This document shows, piece by piece, positions 17,784 through 27,521 of a DNA stretch of 64,000 bases. The notes beneath the pieces are model-generated. The model was not told where the DNA came from and searched no databases. It saw only the letters and a program-made list of their open reading frames with translations. Within the stretch, counting starts at the first letter, position 1, and every line of letters starts with the position of its first letter. The stretch lies in contig JAKQDH010000133.1 of assembly GCA_029558835.1 (NCBI GenBank), positions 54,459 to 118,458 on the forward strand. The letters are read 5' to 3'. Source of the DNA: Planctomycetota bacterium. Its GTDB lineage: Bacteria; Planctomycetota; Phycisphaerae; UBA1845. The position numbers and the translations under genes are program-made.

Positions 17784-19023
17784 GTGACTGTCCTCCCTCC
17801 AGCGATGGCGCTGGGCTCCGTTGCTCCGCATGGCGCGATGGATGTGCCGGAGGGTCACCGTCCCGCAACTGCCTGCACGCATCGCCCTGCGGGGGTACAA
17901 CCAAGGGGGGCTTCTTCCCCGGAAGTCATAGCACCAGTCTAGCAGAACGTACTGCCTGACTCAATGGCCCAACGAAGGAGTCTGCCACGCAGAGCGCTGC
18001 GAATCGCGGCAGGGGCAGAGCGGGACTCCAGCCGTAGATACACGAGTTCTCACGCCGTCGCCCCGGGCCGCGGCGTTGTGGGAGAGTTGGCTTGCGTCTC
18101 AGCGGTCGCGTCGCCAGTCGACCCGGAAGGGCTGCATGCGGCGGGCAGTGCGATTGACCGCGAGTTGGCCGAACCGCTGGTGTTACCGGGGAAGCCGGAC
18201 CCGACCGGCCGGCTTGGCAGGTGGAGGAGCGATCAGGTCACGGCGGCCCACTCCTGCGGGTCGGCAAAGGTCGTGGGGAGCAGCCACCAAGGCGCCCAGA
18301 GACGAAGAGTGCGCAAAGCAATCCCTCTCCCACTCGAAGGAGCGGACAGGGTGAGGGGAGGAGTGGCGCGTGGGTCCGGCTCTCCGAGCGCCTCCTCCTG
18401 GACAGAAGCGGCTGGGCTACGAACTCAACGTCGCTTGGTATGACCAAAGCGGGTGCGCGGACACGCGCCGGCCAACGATGAGAACCGGCCGCTCCCTGAT
18501 CCCGACCTGCGTCGGGACGGTTCGGACCACCGGGGCCGCATCAAGAACGGTGATTCGGCGCTCGGCTTCCTCCCGGACCGCGAGGATTCCGTGGCACCGG
18601 CGTCCCGCCGGCGGACCCACGGGCGAGACGCAGGTGCCACGCTGGGGGCTGCGGGGGAAGGTCCACGCTGAGCCTCGGTGGCTTGGTGACGCGTACCTGA
18701 CGCGGACATTGCCCATGGCGGTGTAGCTCGGCACAGTCCCCGCGGTGCGGAGTGTCCGGGCTTTGCCGGTTTCCGTCGGAAATTGTCCACACTTGCGAGG
18801 TGTCGTGAAGAGCGTTGCGAAGCGCAGGGGATCGTGCGATGCTATCCGGCAGAGCGGTGCTCGGCGGCCTGTTGAAGCCGTGTCGGGCCGGGGCAGGAGC
18901 GTGGAAGACCGGTGCGTCTGGCGGCTCCCACGTCGGCCGCGGGAGGCCGACGCTACTTGTTCAACGGACTGGCAACGCCGCCTGCGGACCATTGCACAAA
19001 TCACATTGATGCGGAGAGTACTC
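17784..19023. other. Long intergenic region
   Basis: 1.24 kb with no gene I can support. It holds one family-B repeat (18322-18360) and a short perfect inverted repeat CGTCGGCC/GGCCGACG at 18931-18952 about 70 nt before the S9 peptidase start, which may be an operator or terminator. Confidence 0.5.
18322..18360 (+). repeat. Family-B palindromic repeat (diverged)
   Basis: TCCCTCTCCCACTCGAAGGA then GCGGACAGGGTGAGGGGAG. Confidence 0.6.
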
Positions 19024-21051
19024 ATGAACAGGCAACTTCGGATGATCGTTTTGGGCATTGTGTTTCTCGGGGGCGTGGGCCTCGCGTGGGCGGCGGCGGC
19101 GGCGCCGGCCACGGCGGTGATCCCGCGTCAGGTCCTCTTCGGCAACCCGGACCGGGCGTCCTTGCAGGTCAGTCCGGATGGTCAGCAACTGGCGTTCCTG
19201 GCGCCGCTCGACGGCGTCCTGAACGTCTGGGTGGCACCGCTGGCTGACCCGGCCAAGGCGAAGGCGGTGACCCACGACACGCGGCGCGGCATTCGGGGGT
19301 ACTTCTGGGCGTTCACCAACGAGCACATCCTGTACGTGCAGGACAAGGACGGGGACGAGAACTGGCGCGTGTACAGCGTGAACGTGAAGACCGACGCGGT
19401 GCGGGACCTGACGCCGGCCACCGGTGTGCAGGCACGCGTGCAGGGCGTCAGCTACAAGTTCCCGCACGATATCCTGGTCGCGCTGAATGACCGCAACCCG
19501 CAACTGCACGACATCCACCGCGTGAACATCGAGACCGGCGAGAAGAAGCTGCTCCTGGAGAACGAAGGCTACGTGGGCTTCGTCACCGACGACACCTACG
19601 CCGTCCGCTTCGCCATGCGCATCACGCCGGACGGGGGCGAGGAGGTCCTGGAGCGCACGGCCGACGGCGACTGGAAGTCCTTCACCAAGATCGGGCAGGA
19701 GGATGCCCTGACCACCGGGCCGGCGGGTTTCGACAAGAGCGGCAAGGTGCTGTACATGACCGACAGCCGCGGGCGCAACACGGCCGCCCTCACCAGCTAT
19801 GACCTCACCACGGGCAAGCAGACGGTGCTGGCCGAGGACCCGCGGGCCGACGTGGCCGACGTGATGGCGAAGCCGGTCGAGAAGACCATTGAGGCCGTCG
19901 GGTTCACGGTCGAGCGCAAGAACTGGAAGATCCTCGACAAGGCGATTGAGAAGGACTTCGCGACGCTGCGCAAGGTGGCGGACGGCGACTTCGAGGTAAC
20001 CAGCCGCTCCCTCGATGACAAGGTCTGGATCGTGGCGTACCTTCAGGATGACGGCCCGGTCCGCTACTACCGCTATCAACGCCCCAGTGGGAAGGCGGAC
20101 TTCCTGTTCGTCAACCGCCCCGCGCTGGAGAAGCTGCCGCTGGCGAAGATGCACCCCGTGACCATCAAGTCACGGGACGGGATGGACCTCGTCTGCTACC
20201 TCACGCTGCCGGTGGGCTCGAACCCGGACGGCAAACCGCGGCCTGCCCAGCCGGTGCCGCTGGTGCTCAATGTGCACGGCGGCCCGTGGGGGCGCGACAA
20301 CTGGGGCTATAACGCGGAGCATCAATGGCTGGCCAACCGCGGTTACGCGGCACTGTCGGTGAACTTCCGCGCGTCCACGGGCTTAGGCAAGCAGTTCACG
20401 AACGCCGGCGACCGCGAGTGGGGTGCCAGGATGCACGACGATCTGCTCGACGCCGTGCAGTGGGCCATCCGGGAGCACATCGCCGATCCGAAGAAGGTGG
20501 CGATCATGGGCGGCAGCTACGGCGGGTATGCGACGCTCGTCGGCATGACGTTCACACCGGACCAGTTCGCCTGCGGCGTGGACATCTGCGGACCGTCGAA
20601 CCTGGTCACGTTCATGAATGCGATCCCGCCGTACTGGCAGCCGGTGGTGGATTTGTTCGTGAAGCGGATTGGCGACCATCGCACGGAGGAAGGCAAGAAG
20701 TTCCTGCTGGAGCGTTCGCCGCTGATGAAGGTCGCGCAGATTCAGCGTCCGCTGTTGATCGGGCAAGGCGCCAACGACCCGCGCGTCAAGCAGGAGGAGT
20801 CGGACCAGATCGTCCAGGCCATGCAGGCGAAGCAGATCCCGGTGACGTACGTGCTCTTTCCCGATGAGGGGCACGGCTTTGCCCGGCCGGAGAATCGCCT
20901 GGCGTTCTACGGGGTGGCGGAGTCATTCCTGGCTCAACACCTCGGTGGCCGGGCCGAGCCGATCGGGCAGGACTTCGGAGGTTCCAGCGTCAGCGTGCCG
21001 GCCGGCGTCGATCAGGTGCCCGGCGTGGCGGAGGCGCTGAAGCAGGGATAG
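19024..21051 (+). CDS. Exported S9-family (prolyl oligopeptidase-type) peptidase
   Basis: 675 residues. A signal peptide (MNRQLRMIVLGIVFLGGVGL, cleavage near AWAAA) precedes a beta-propeller region with TolB-like strands (LQVSPDGQQLAFLAP, ENWRVYSVNVKT), and an alpha/beta-hydrolase domain from about 390. The catalytic triad is visible: Ser in IMGGSYGGYAT near 497, Asp in GANDPRVK near 583, His in PDEGHGF near 616; NVHGGPWG forms the oxyanion side. It would cut peptides outside the cytoplasm. ATG 19024 is preceded by GCGGAGAGTACTC. A strong hairpin 65 nt downstream ends the unit. Single gene; the neighbours are secreted proteins. Confidence 0.94.
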   Translation: MNRQLRMIVLGIVFLGGVGLAWAAAAAPATAVIPRQVLFGNPDRASLQVSPDGQQLAFLAPLDGVLNVWVAPLADPAKAKAVTHDTRRGIRGYFWAFTNEHILYVQDKDGDENWRVYSVNVKTDAVRDLTPATGVQARVQGVSYKFPHDILVALNDRNPQLHDIHRVNIETGEKKLLLENEGYVGFVTDDTYAVRFAMRITPDGGEEVLERTADGDWKSFTKIGQEDALTTGPAGFDKSGKVLYMTDSRGRNTAALTSYDLTTGKQTVLAEDPRADVADVMAKPVEKTIEAVGFTVERKNWKILDKAIEKDFATLRKVADGDFEVTSRSLDDKVWIVAYLQDDGPVRYYRYQRPSGKADFLFVNRPALEKLPLAKMHPVTIKSRDGMDLVCYLTLPVGSNPDGKPRPAQPVPLVLNVHGGPWGRDNWGYNAEHQWLANRGYAALSVNFRASTGLGKQFTNAGDREWGARMHDDLLDAVQWAIREHIADPKKVAIMGGSYGGYATLVGMTFTPDQFACGVDICGPSNLVTFMNAIPPYWQPVVDLFVKRIGDHRTEEGKKFLLERSPLMKVAQIQRPLLIGQGANDPRVKQEESDQIVQAMQAKQIPVTYVLFPDEGHGFARPENRLAFYGVAESFLAQHLGGRAEPIGQDFGGSSVSVPAGVDQVPGVAEALKQG

Positions 21052-21115
21052 GGGAGGTTCTTTTCTTTGTTCTGTCGTCCCCTTCGGGGGCTCTGTACGT
21101 GTGCAGGTCTTCGGA

Positions 21116-21142
21116 GAAGCCGGGGGTTTCGCCCCCGGCTTC
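21116..21142 (+). terminator. Hairpin terminator after the S9 peptidase gene
   Basis: GAAGCCGGGGG (21116-21126), 5-nt loop TTTCG, CCCCCGGCTTC (21132-21142), followed by TTACTTGAT. Perfect 11-bp stem with a short T-containing tail. Confidence 0.7.
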
Positions 21143-21195
21143 TTACTTGATCCCCCGTCGGGGGAAGAATGGCCGAAGCAGCAGGAGCTTCCGCG

Positions 21196-21298
21196 TTGCT
21201 GCCGCGTCCGAGACCGTGCTGCTGGAACAAACGGACTCGCGGGCGCGTTGGCGCCGCCCCCGCGATGGTGCGGTGAAGCTCCTTCCGCCGTACCTGCA
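21196..21298 (+). pseudogene. 3'-end fragment of a cardiolipin synthase gene (copy 3, decayed)
   Basis: Reads AASETVLLEQTDSRARWRRP, then RDGAVKLLPPYL: a weaker match to the end of the gene at 12153. The stop codon is lost (CAC in place of TAG). As in copy 2 it sits 17 nt from the 3' end of an opposing dockerin gene, and the spacer (CCGCGCTG) is shared. Confidence 0.75.
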
Positions 21299-21315
21299 CA
21301 TTGCCCCGCGCTGCC

Positions 21316-22737
21316 TCACTCCTGCGCGCCGGTGAAGGCCGTGCTGAAGTCTGCGACGTCCGCCAGATCGACGTCGAGGTCACCGTCCATGTCGGCCCGC
21401 GCGAAGTAGTCCGGAGCGCAGCCGGGCGGCGGCGTGGTCATGCCGGGCCCACCCAGGCACGCGGCGAAGCCGTCGAAGTCATCGAGGTCCACGTCGCCAT
21501 CACCGTCGAGGTCACCGCCCAGCAGGAACTCGAGGCGGAGGTTGTCGAAGAAGGTGTGCCCGTCCGCGAAAGCGCCGAAGTCGGCGAAGACGCGCACGCC
21601 CAGGCGAATCTCGTGCATACCCTCGACGCCCGTCAGGTCGAGCACCTGGTCGTAGTAGCTGCCCGCCACATGGTTCTTCCAGGACCAGCTTGTGCCGTCG
21701 TCAATCTGTACGTAGGCGGCCGTGCAGGTCCCGCCCTTCAAATGCGCGTCGAACAGCAGCTCCCGCGCGCCGGTCAGGTCCGCTAACTGGTAGAACTCCA
21801 GGTAGTCATCCACGTAATGCGGGCCGAAGATCGAGGCGAATACATAAAGTGACCAGTCGCCGTCGGAAACCCAGTTGAAGTCCGGGTCGTCGAGCAACGC
21901 CTCGCCGTGGCCGTTCACGTGCCCTTGGCGGCGCCAGGCCCAGTGGTTGGGCATGCCGCGCCAGGGCAACGGTCCGGCCCAGCCGCCCTCCGGCATGTAG
22001 TCGGCGTGCTCGATCTCGAAGCTGGCGTTGCGCAGCGGGCCCAGCGGCTCTGCCGTGCCGAAGAGTTGGAACGAGACGTCCACGGGGTTCCAGCCGGCGG
22101 GCAACGTGCCGGTGTAGAGCTGCAGGTTGTGCTGCGGGCTCTCACCCCAATGGCTCCAGGAGGTTCCATCGGTCGAGTACACGGCGCTGCCGGCCGTCTG
22201 TTGCGCGGGGTTACGGAACTTCCAGTGAAAGTGCTCGAAGCCGAAGATGTCGTGGTATACCTGCACGCCAACCCAGTACACGACCGGGTTCTCCGGCGAG
22301 CCTTCGGCGTAGAACCAGTCGTTTTCGGCAAAGGCCACGCGGAACGTTCCGTCGCCGACGGCGTACCAGCCGATCTGGTGAGGGTCGCCGGGAGCGGCGT
22401 TGCCCAGATGGCGTTGGTACAGCAACGCGCCGGGATGGCTGTCCTCGGTCTGCGTGGCCGGAACGTCGGCCCAGAAGTACACGTCCACGCCCAACGGATA
22501 GGGATCGTCCACGCCCGCCACGCGGATCTCCGAGATGCGCGTCCGAGCCGTAGAGACGAAATCGTCCGCGCAGAGGTAATAGTACGAACCGCTGTGGGTA
22601 CGCCAGCTCATGGCCGTGCGCGAGTCCATGCTGTCGAACTGATTCCAGACGAGCGGGTCTCCCCAGTCCGCCCGCGCCAGCGCGGGCAGACCCGTAAGCA
22701 GCGTGCACGTCAAGATCGCCGTCCCCATTCGTGTCAT
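21316..22737 (-). CDS. Secreted protein with two beta domains and C-terminal dockerin
   Basis: 473 residues. Signal peptide MTRMGTAILTCTLLTGLPAL, then a domain (about 20-225) starting ADWGDPLVWNQFDSMDS with ADDFVSTARTRISEIRVAG, SHPGALLYQRHLGNAAPGDP and VVYWVGVQVYHDIFGFEHFH. A second, jelly-roll-like domain (about 245-415: LRNASFEIEHADYMPEGGWA, FFDNLRLEF) resembles carbohydrate-binding modules. The end is a dockerin: GDLDGDGDVDLDDF and ADMDGDLDVDLADV. The first domain is shared with the neighbouring gene at 23051, which ends in PEP-CTERM instead. ATG 22737 follows AAGGAGAAGGTGC. Function unknown. Confidence 0.88.
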   Translation of the reverse strand: MTRMGTAILTCTLLTGLPALARADWGDPLVWNQFDSMDSRTAMSWRTHSGSYYYLCADDFVSTARTRISEIRVAGVDDPYPLGVDVYFWADVPATQTEDSHPGALLYQRHLGNAAPGDPHQIGWYAVGDGTFRVAFAENDWFYAEGSPENPVVYWVGVQVYHDIFGFEHFHWKFRNPAQQTAGSAVYSTDGTSWSHWGESPQHNLQLYTGTLPAGWNPVDVSFQLFGTAEPLGPLRNASFEIEHADYMPEGGWAGPLPWRGMPNHWAWRRQGHVNGHGEALLDDPDFNWVSDGDWSLYVFASIFGPHYVDDYLEFYQLADLTGARELLFDAHLKGGTCTAAYVQIDDGTSWSWKNHVAGSYYDQVLDLTGVEGMHEIRLGVRVFADFGAFADGHTFFDNLRLEFLLGGDLDGDGDVDLDDFDGFAACLGGPGMTTPPPGCAPDYFARADMDGDLDVDLADVADFSTAFTGAQE

Positions 22738-22788
22738 GCACCTTCTCCTTGCACCTCCCGCACGGGACCCCACCCCTGGGAAGCGCGG

Positions 22789-22970
22789 AGGGTGGCGTGC
22801 CCAAGCCGGTCGACGGTAAGGGGGGTGGCATGCTCAAGCCCGCCGCCGACGGGCGCCGGCATGCCGTACCGGTCGGCCCTCACCAACCGGAGCGGCATGG
22901 CGGCGCTGCGCTTGGCCATGCCACCCCCCAACATTGGTCGGTTCCCCAATCAGGTGGAGCTGCTGAGCCC
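22789..22970 (+). repeat. Family-A palindromic repeat, copy 2
   Basis: Contains GGGTGGCATGCTCAAGC, then GGAGCGGCATGGCGGCGCTG and CGCTTGGCCATGCCACCC as facing arms, and the end block TTGGTCGGTTCCCC and CAGGTGGAGCTGCTGA. Confidence 0.8.
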
Positions 22971-23050
22971 GCCGGTAGCCGTCGCCCCGCAACCGGGACG
23001 CCCGCCCGACAGCCAGGCTGGCTGCACCTGACCGGCGGAGCAGGCCATCC

Positions 23051-23845
23051 TCAACGCCGGCGCAGCAACACCAGGCCGCCCAGCGCCAGCAGGGCCAGCG
23101 AGGCAGGCTCCGGTGTGCCATACACCTGGAACTCCATGTCCACCGAGCGCCAGCCGTCCGGCAGCAGGCCCGTGTAGGTACCGAACTGCCAGTGGTTGCC
23201 GTTGAACCAGTCCTCCACGTAGTACGCGCCCAGATGTTGCCAGTTCCCGCTGCCGTCCGTGTTCCCGACGACGGCGTCGTCGAGGTTGTGGATGTCGGGC
23301 GGGTTGGGGTTGTCGTTATGGAGGTTGTCGCGATAGCTCCAGTAGAACTTCTCGAAGCCGAAGATGTCATGCTTCGGCTGCACGCCCACCCAGTAGACGA
23401 TCGGGTTGGCGACCGAGCCCTCCTGGTAGAACCAGTCGTCTTCGGGCAGGTTGATGCGGAACTCGCCGTTGCCGGCGTCCCACCAGCCGATCTTGTGGGG
23501 ATCGCCCGGGTCAGCGTTGCCGAGGTTCCAGAACTTAAGCAGCGCGCCCGGATGGCTTTCCTCCTCCGCCGTCGCGGGGACGTCCGCATAGATGAACACG
23601 CGCGCGCCCAGGTTGAACGCGTCGTTCGCACCCTGGACGCGGATCTCGTTGAGCCAGCCCGCCTGCGTGCACAGGAAGTCATCGGCCACCAACTGCCCGT
23701 GGCCCCACGAGCTCCACCAGCTCTCGATCTTCCGACCGTGCGGGTCCGGGTTGTCAAACTGGTCCCACTTGAGCGGGTAGCCCCAGTCAGCCAGGGCAGT
23801 CGCACTCCACGCCAATACGACCACAATCCCAAGCATCTTCTTCAT
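23051..23845 (-). CDS. PEP-CTERM protein, paralogue of the dockerin protein at 21316
   Basis: 264 residues. Signal peptide MKKMLGIVVVLAWSATALA, then one beta-rich domain that follows the neighbour at 21316 closely: DWGYPLKWDQFDNPDP, VADDFL, NEIRVQGAND, SHPGALLKFWNLGNADPGDP, NPIVYWVGVQPKHDIFGFEK. The C-terminus is GTPEPASLALLALGGLVLLR plus Arg residues, a PEP-CTERM sorting signal for exosortase processing. ATG 23845 follows GGAGGAGGCGTACC, a strong site. The same exported domain is thus attached to two different C-terminal sorting or docking modules in adjacent genes. The role of the domain is unknown. Confidence 0.88.
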   Translation of the reverse strand: MKKMLGIVVVLAWSATALADWGYPLKWDQFDNPDPHGRKIESWWSSWGHGQLVADDFLCTQAGWLNEIRVQGANDAFNLGARVFIYADVPATAEEESHPGALLKFWNLGNADPGDPHKIGWWDAGNGEFRINLPEDDWFYQEGSVANPIVYWVGVQPKHDIFGFEKFYWSYRDNLHNDNPNPPDIHNLDDAVVGNTDGSGNWQHLGAYYVEDWFNGNHWQFGTYTGLLPDGWRSVDMEFQVYGTPEPASLALLALGGLVLLRRR

Positions 23846-24338
23846 GGTACGCCTCCTCCACTGCAATCCAGTACCGCTCGTGCGGTAGAGAGAACACACA
23901 CCCTCTGTGGGTCGGCGGACTTCGCCGATCCGGACAGTCAGTTCCGCGGCGCGGTCGCGACCGGGTCCGCGCCAGGCGGACGTCCTCACGCGGCAGACCG
24001 GGCAACGCCTGTCCCAGCGGCCGCCGACATCACGACGCCGGGGTCACGGTGCCGGCAGACCGCACTCCGCGTTCAACGCCGGCAGCGCGGATGGCTCGGT
24101 CGTCAGAGAGACGCGCGAAGGGCGACGGCAACGTCGTGGGCATCGCGGCTCGACGCGGCCGTCCCCTCGTTCCACCCCGCTGAGCGCCGGTACCGATCCA
24201 GGAGACGATCCTAGCATCCCCTGAACAGGTTGTCAAGAGAGTTTCTCTGGATATGACTAAGTGATTGTCGGACCGTGGTTTATGACTTTCGCAGCGACAT
24301 GGACAAACTGCCCGCGGGCCGCTATACTGGGCCTCACT
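23846..24338. other. Divergent intergenic region
   Basis: 493 nt between oppositely directed genes, so it should hold both promoters. AT-richer sequence runs from about 24228 to 24290 (TTGTCAAGAGAGTTTCTCTG is typical), but no promoter could be fixed with proper spacing. Confidence 0.4.
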
Positions 24339-25571
24339 ATGCCTACCCTCAGCCCTCCGGAAACGTCGTTCGAGGAGCGCACCAGCGCCGTCATGCAGCG
24401 TGTGCGCAGCGCGCTGGGTGATCTGCTTACCCGGCTGACGAGTACGCCCAACTCCCGCGCCGGTGATCTCGTGGACGTGCTGCCCATCGACCCGCGTCTG
24501 GCGTGGAAGCTGGTCAAGATCGTGCAGAAGGAGCACCCGCTGGATGCCGTGCGCTACGTTCCGGGGCCGCGCGGCATCAGTCTGCTGCTGAGTGCGGCGG
24601 CACGCCGGCCGGGACTGGCACCCAGTGTCCGCTCGGCGAAAGATGCCTTCAAGCAGTTCACGGAGCTCGTGCAGCGCGAGGCAGGAGACCGCAAGTCCTT
24701 CGACATGATGGTGACGGGGCACATCCGGGCGCGCCACGAAGATGCGGACCTGGAACACCGCCGGGGTCTCTTCACGCACGGCAGCTACGTTTGGGGGGTG
24801 CAGGCCCGCGCCCAGATCCACACGTTCCTCATCCAGCCGTCGGGTGACGGAGCGCACCTCGACGCCGTGATCGTGCGTGGCTTCGTGTCCCTGCGGCGCA
24901 TCCGTCCAGACATCCGCTGGCGCATCACGCGTTTCTACACGATCGACGACACCGGCCACGTGGAAACGCAGTTCACGCGCGAACCGCTCGACCCGTTGGC
25001 GGGTCCCCCCGACGGGGCCGCGCCCCTCCTGCGGCCGTACTGCTCGCAACCTTTGCCCGACGTCCGCCGGGAGATCGGGCCGCAGGGTGTGATCGAGGAT
25101 GTCCTGGGCGAGTCCGACGTGGGGAACATGCAGGCGGTGACGTGTCTTACCGGCGAGGTGATCCGCCGGGCGGAGCCGTGCCATCCCGACGAGCGCCATG
25201 CCTGCCTGGGCACGAAGACTCCGCTGCGGACACCCTGCGAAACCGTAGTGATGGACGTGTTTCTGCGGCGCGACTTCTTCGGGCGGGTTGCCCCGGTCGC
25301 GCGCCTGGTCAGCGACGTGCACAAGGAGTTGCTCGGGGCGGTCTACCGTGAGGCCGATCACCTGCCGTTCCACCACGAGGTGGCGTTCCTGGGCGCGGGC
25401 ACGCTTAGTGTGAGGCTCCGCGAGATGCCGCGCTACGCCGAGATGATCCAGCACTGCTTCGATCAAGTCGGCTGGGACAGTCAGGGGTTTGACTGTTACC
25501 GCGTTCAGATGCAGTTCCCACCGTGCCCGGCCGCGTTGCTTATGGATTGCACACTGCCGCCGCGTCCGTGA
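24339..25571 (+). CDS. Conserved-looking hypothetical protein, 410 residues
   Basis: Not recognised. The protein is soluble with no signal peptide. A helical N-terminal part (about 10-120) includes RTSAVMQRVRSALGDLLTRL and LAWKLVKIVQKEHPLDAVRY, whose spacing resembles a winged-helix-like fold; the rest is mixed alpha/beta (FTHGSYVWGVQARAQIHTFL, VVMDVFLRRDFFGRVAP). Two clusters of Cys/His are present (CSQPLP, CHPDERHACLG) without a clear metal motif. The start at ATG 24339 (MPTLSPPETSF) is chosen over an earlier in-frame ATG because the upstream residues are unlike a protein N-terminus. It is followed 265 nt later by a UroD-family gene in the same direction. Confidence 0.75.
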   Translation: MPTLSPPETSFEERTSAVMQRVRSALGDLLTRLTSTPNSRAGDLVDVLPIDPRLAWKLVKIVQKEHPLDAVRYVPGPRGISLLLSAAARRPGLAPSVRSAKDAFKQFTELVQREAGDRKSFDMMVTGHIRARHEDADLEHRRGLFTHGSYVWGVQARAQIHTFLIQPSGDGAHLDAVIVRGFVSLRRIRPDIRWRITRFYTIDDTGHVETQFTREPLDPLAGPPDGAAPLLRPYCSQPLPDVRREIGPQGVIEDVLGESDVGNMQAVTCLTGEVIRRAEPCHPDERHACLGTKTPLRTPCETVVMDVFLRRDFFGRVAPVARLVSDVHKELLGAVYREADHLPFHHEVAFLGAGTLSVRLREMPRYAEMIQHCFDQVGWDSQGFDCYRVQMQFPPCPAALLMDCTLPPRP

Positions 25572-25835
25572 GACTTCCAGCGCCGGGCGCGCTTCCGCGC
25601 CGGCGATCCGAACCGCGACCGCCACGGGTCGGGATCGGGGAGCGGCCGTGTCCCAACCCCGCGGGTGCCTCTTCGCGCACACCCGGCTACCTGCGACGCC
25701 GATGTCACGGAGCGAGGCGAAGTCTCGGTGCCACCTTGCGCAGCGAATGGGACCCCGCGCGCGTCCGTGTTGCGTGCAGGCACCTGGAGCAGGTACCATG
25801 ACCACGGGGGACGTCGGAAGGGACGGGAACTCGTG

Positions 25836-27257
25836 ATGAACACGACGGCCCTGTACAGTGAACGTCTGAATCGCTACGTCACCGCCCTGCGGAACGAGAA
25901 GCCGGACCGCATTCCGATCCGGCCGTTCGTGGCCGAGTTCACCGCCTCGTACGCCGGCTACACTTGCCAGGAGATCACGCACGACTACGACAAGGCGTTT
26001 GCGGCCGTGCTCAAGTGCGCGGCCGACTTCGACTGGGACGCGGTGGTCAGCAACATGGTGTGGGTGTGGACCGGGCTGACGGAGGCCATCGGGCTGCGGT
26101 ACTACGGGGTGCCCGGCATCCACGTCGGGCCGGACGTGGCGTTCCAGTACCGCGAGCCGCCGCCCGAGCAGGCCTTCATGCGGGCGGACGAATACGACGC
26201 CCTGATCGACGATCCGACGGGGTTTCTGTACGACGTCTGGCTCCCGCGCGTGTCCGGCGACGTTGTGGCGCCGGGGCAGCCGGCGACGCGCCGCCACGCC
26301 CTGGCGCTCGTCAAGGGCGGGATGGCCATGTGGAAGTACTTCTCGGCGTACGGGCCGCACCACGCCCGGCTGCGCGCGGAGTGCGGCACGGTGCCCGCCA
26401 TCGCCGGCATCCTGAAGGCCCCGTTCGACATCCTGGCCGACAAGTTGCGCGGCTACGTCGGGCTGACCAGGGACATGTTCGTCCAGCCCCGGAAAGTGCT
26501 GGCGGCCTGCGAGGCGCTGATGCCGCACCTGCTGCACGTTGCCAGGGCCGGCGCGGACCCGGCGCGGCAGGTGCCGATCGGCTTCTGGATGCATCGCGGT
26601 TGCGTGCCGTTCGTGCGGCCGGAGCAGTTCGCGTCGCACTACTGGCCGACCCTCAGACCGATCCTCCAGGAACTGTGGGCCCATGGCCACCAGACGCTGT
26701 TCTACGCCGAGGGAGATTGGAGTCACCACCTGGACCAGTTCGCGGAACTGCCGGAGCGGAGCATCGTCTATCATGTCGACCGCGGCGACATGGTCACCGT
26801 GCACCGCAAGCTCGGCCACAAGTTCTGCCTGAGCGGGGGGATTCCGAATCACCTGCTGGCGTTCGGCTCGCCGGACGACGTACGGGCAGCCTGCAAGAAG
26901 GTGATCGATGGCGTCGCCCGTGACGGCGGGTACCTCATGGACGCCAGCGCGATCATTCAAAACGACGCGCGGGTGGAGAACATTCGGGCGCTGACCGACT
27001 TCACACGCGAATACGGTGTCTATTCCACCGGCCACGCCGGCGACCCCGGCGACGGACCGCGTGCCGAGCGCGGCGAGACGCCGGCCACAGCCCGCGCGCC
27101 GCGCGGCCGACGTGATCCCGGCGTCTGCGTACCGTGGGCAGAGAAGGCGGGGGACCTGCCGCCCCTCTCGGGGGATCCGGATCTCGTCCGCCGCATCTGG
27201 GAGGACATCGACGACCTGGGCCACACGTTCATCTGGCACTGCCTGCTGTCGTTCTGA
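25836..27257 (+). CDS. Uroporphyrinogen decarboxylase (UroD) family protein, probably methyltransferase-like
   Basis: 473 residues. The N-terminus RYVTALRNEKPDRIPIRPFV and later VVSNMVWVWTGLTEAIG, APFDILADKLRGYVG, and the C-terminal YHVDRGDMVTVHRKLGHKFC with LSGGIPNHLLAFGSPDDVRA follow the UroD/MtaA barrel layout. Proteins of this length with GGIP and a GGYLMDASAII end are usually corrinoid-methyltransferase relatives rather than heme-pathway HemE, and no heme gene is nearby. The ATG at 25836 is used; GTG 25833 is the alternative. A corrinoid protein (48393) and its reactivator (47470) in the same window support a B12 link, but they are 20 kb away. Substrate unknown. Confidence 0.82.
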   Translation: MNTTALYSERLNRYVTALRNEKPDRIPIRPFVAEFTASYAGYTCQEITHDYDKAFAAVLKCAADFDWDAVVSNMVWVWTGLTEAIGLRYYGVPGIHVGPDVAFQYREPPPEQAFMRADEYDALIDDPTGFLYDVWLPRVSGDVVAPGQPATRRHALALVKGGMAMWKYFSAYGPHHARLRAECGTVPAIAGILKAPFDILADKLRGYVGLTRDMFVQPRKVLAACEALMPHLLHVARAGADPARQVPIGFWMHRGCVPFVRPEQFASHYWPTLRPILQELWAHGHQTLFYAEGDWSHHLDQFAELPERSIVYHVDRGDMVTVHRKLGHKFCLSGGIPNHLLAFGSPDDVRAACKKVIDGVARDGGYLMDASAIIQNDARVENIRALTDFTREYGVYSTGHAGDPGDGPRAERGETPATARAPRGRRDPGVCVPWAEKAGDLPPLSGDPDLVRRIWEDIDDLGHTFIWHCLLSF

Positions 27258-27521
27258 CGCCGGCGGTGCCGTAGCGGACCGCCACTGCTCCCGAACCGCA
27301 GGCAATGATCGCCAAGCGGGGCGGCTGCCTGCCGGCGGTTCCGCCACGCGGGGGCAGCACCGGTCGCCGCGGGCAGAGTACCACAGGCCGAACAGGCCGA
27401 TCGTATGACCTCACCCGCCGCGGTTCCGTTGGCCACGGGGCGGACCTCTCGATACAATCCCCTCCGGCGCGTGGCGTCGTTGGATGCAACAGGTGAGCCC
27501 CCCGGTGGAAGGATCATATTC

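Noticed and set aside
24030..27347. Minus-strand open frame of over 1100 codons across the unknown gene and the UroD-family gene
   Set aside because: Antisense shadow produced by high GC; the plus-strand proteins have recognisable families and ribosome sites.
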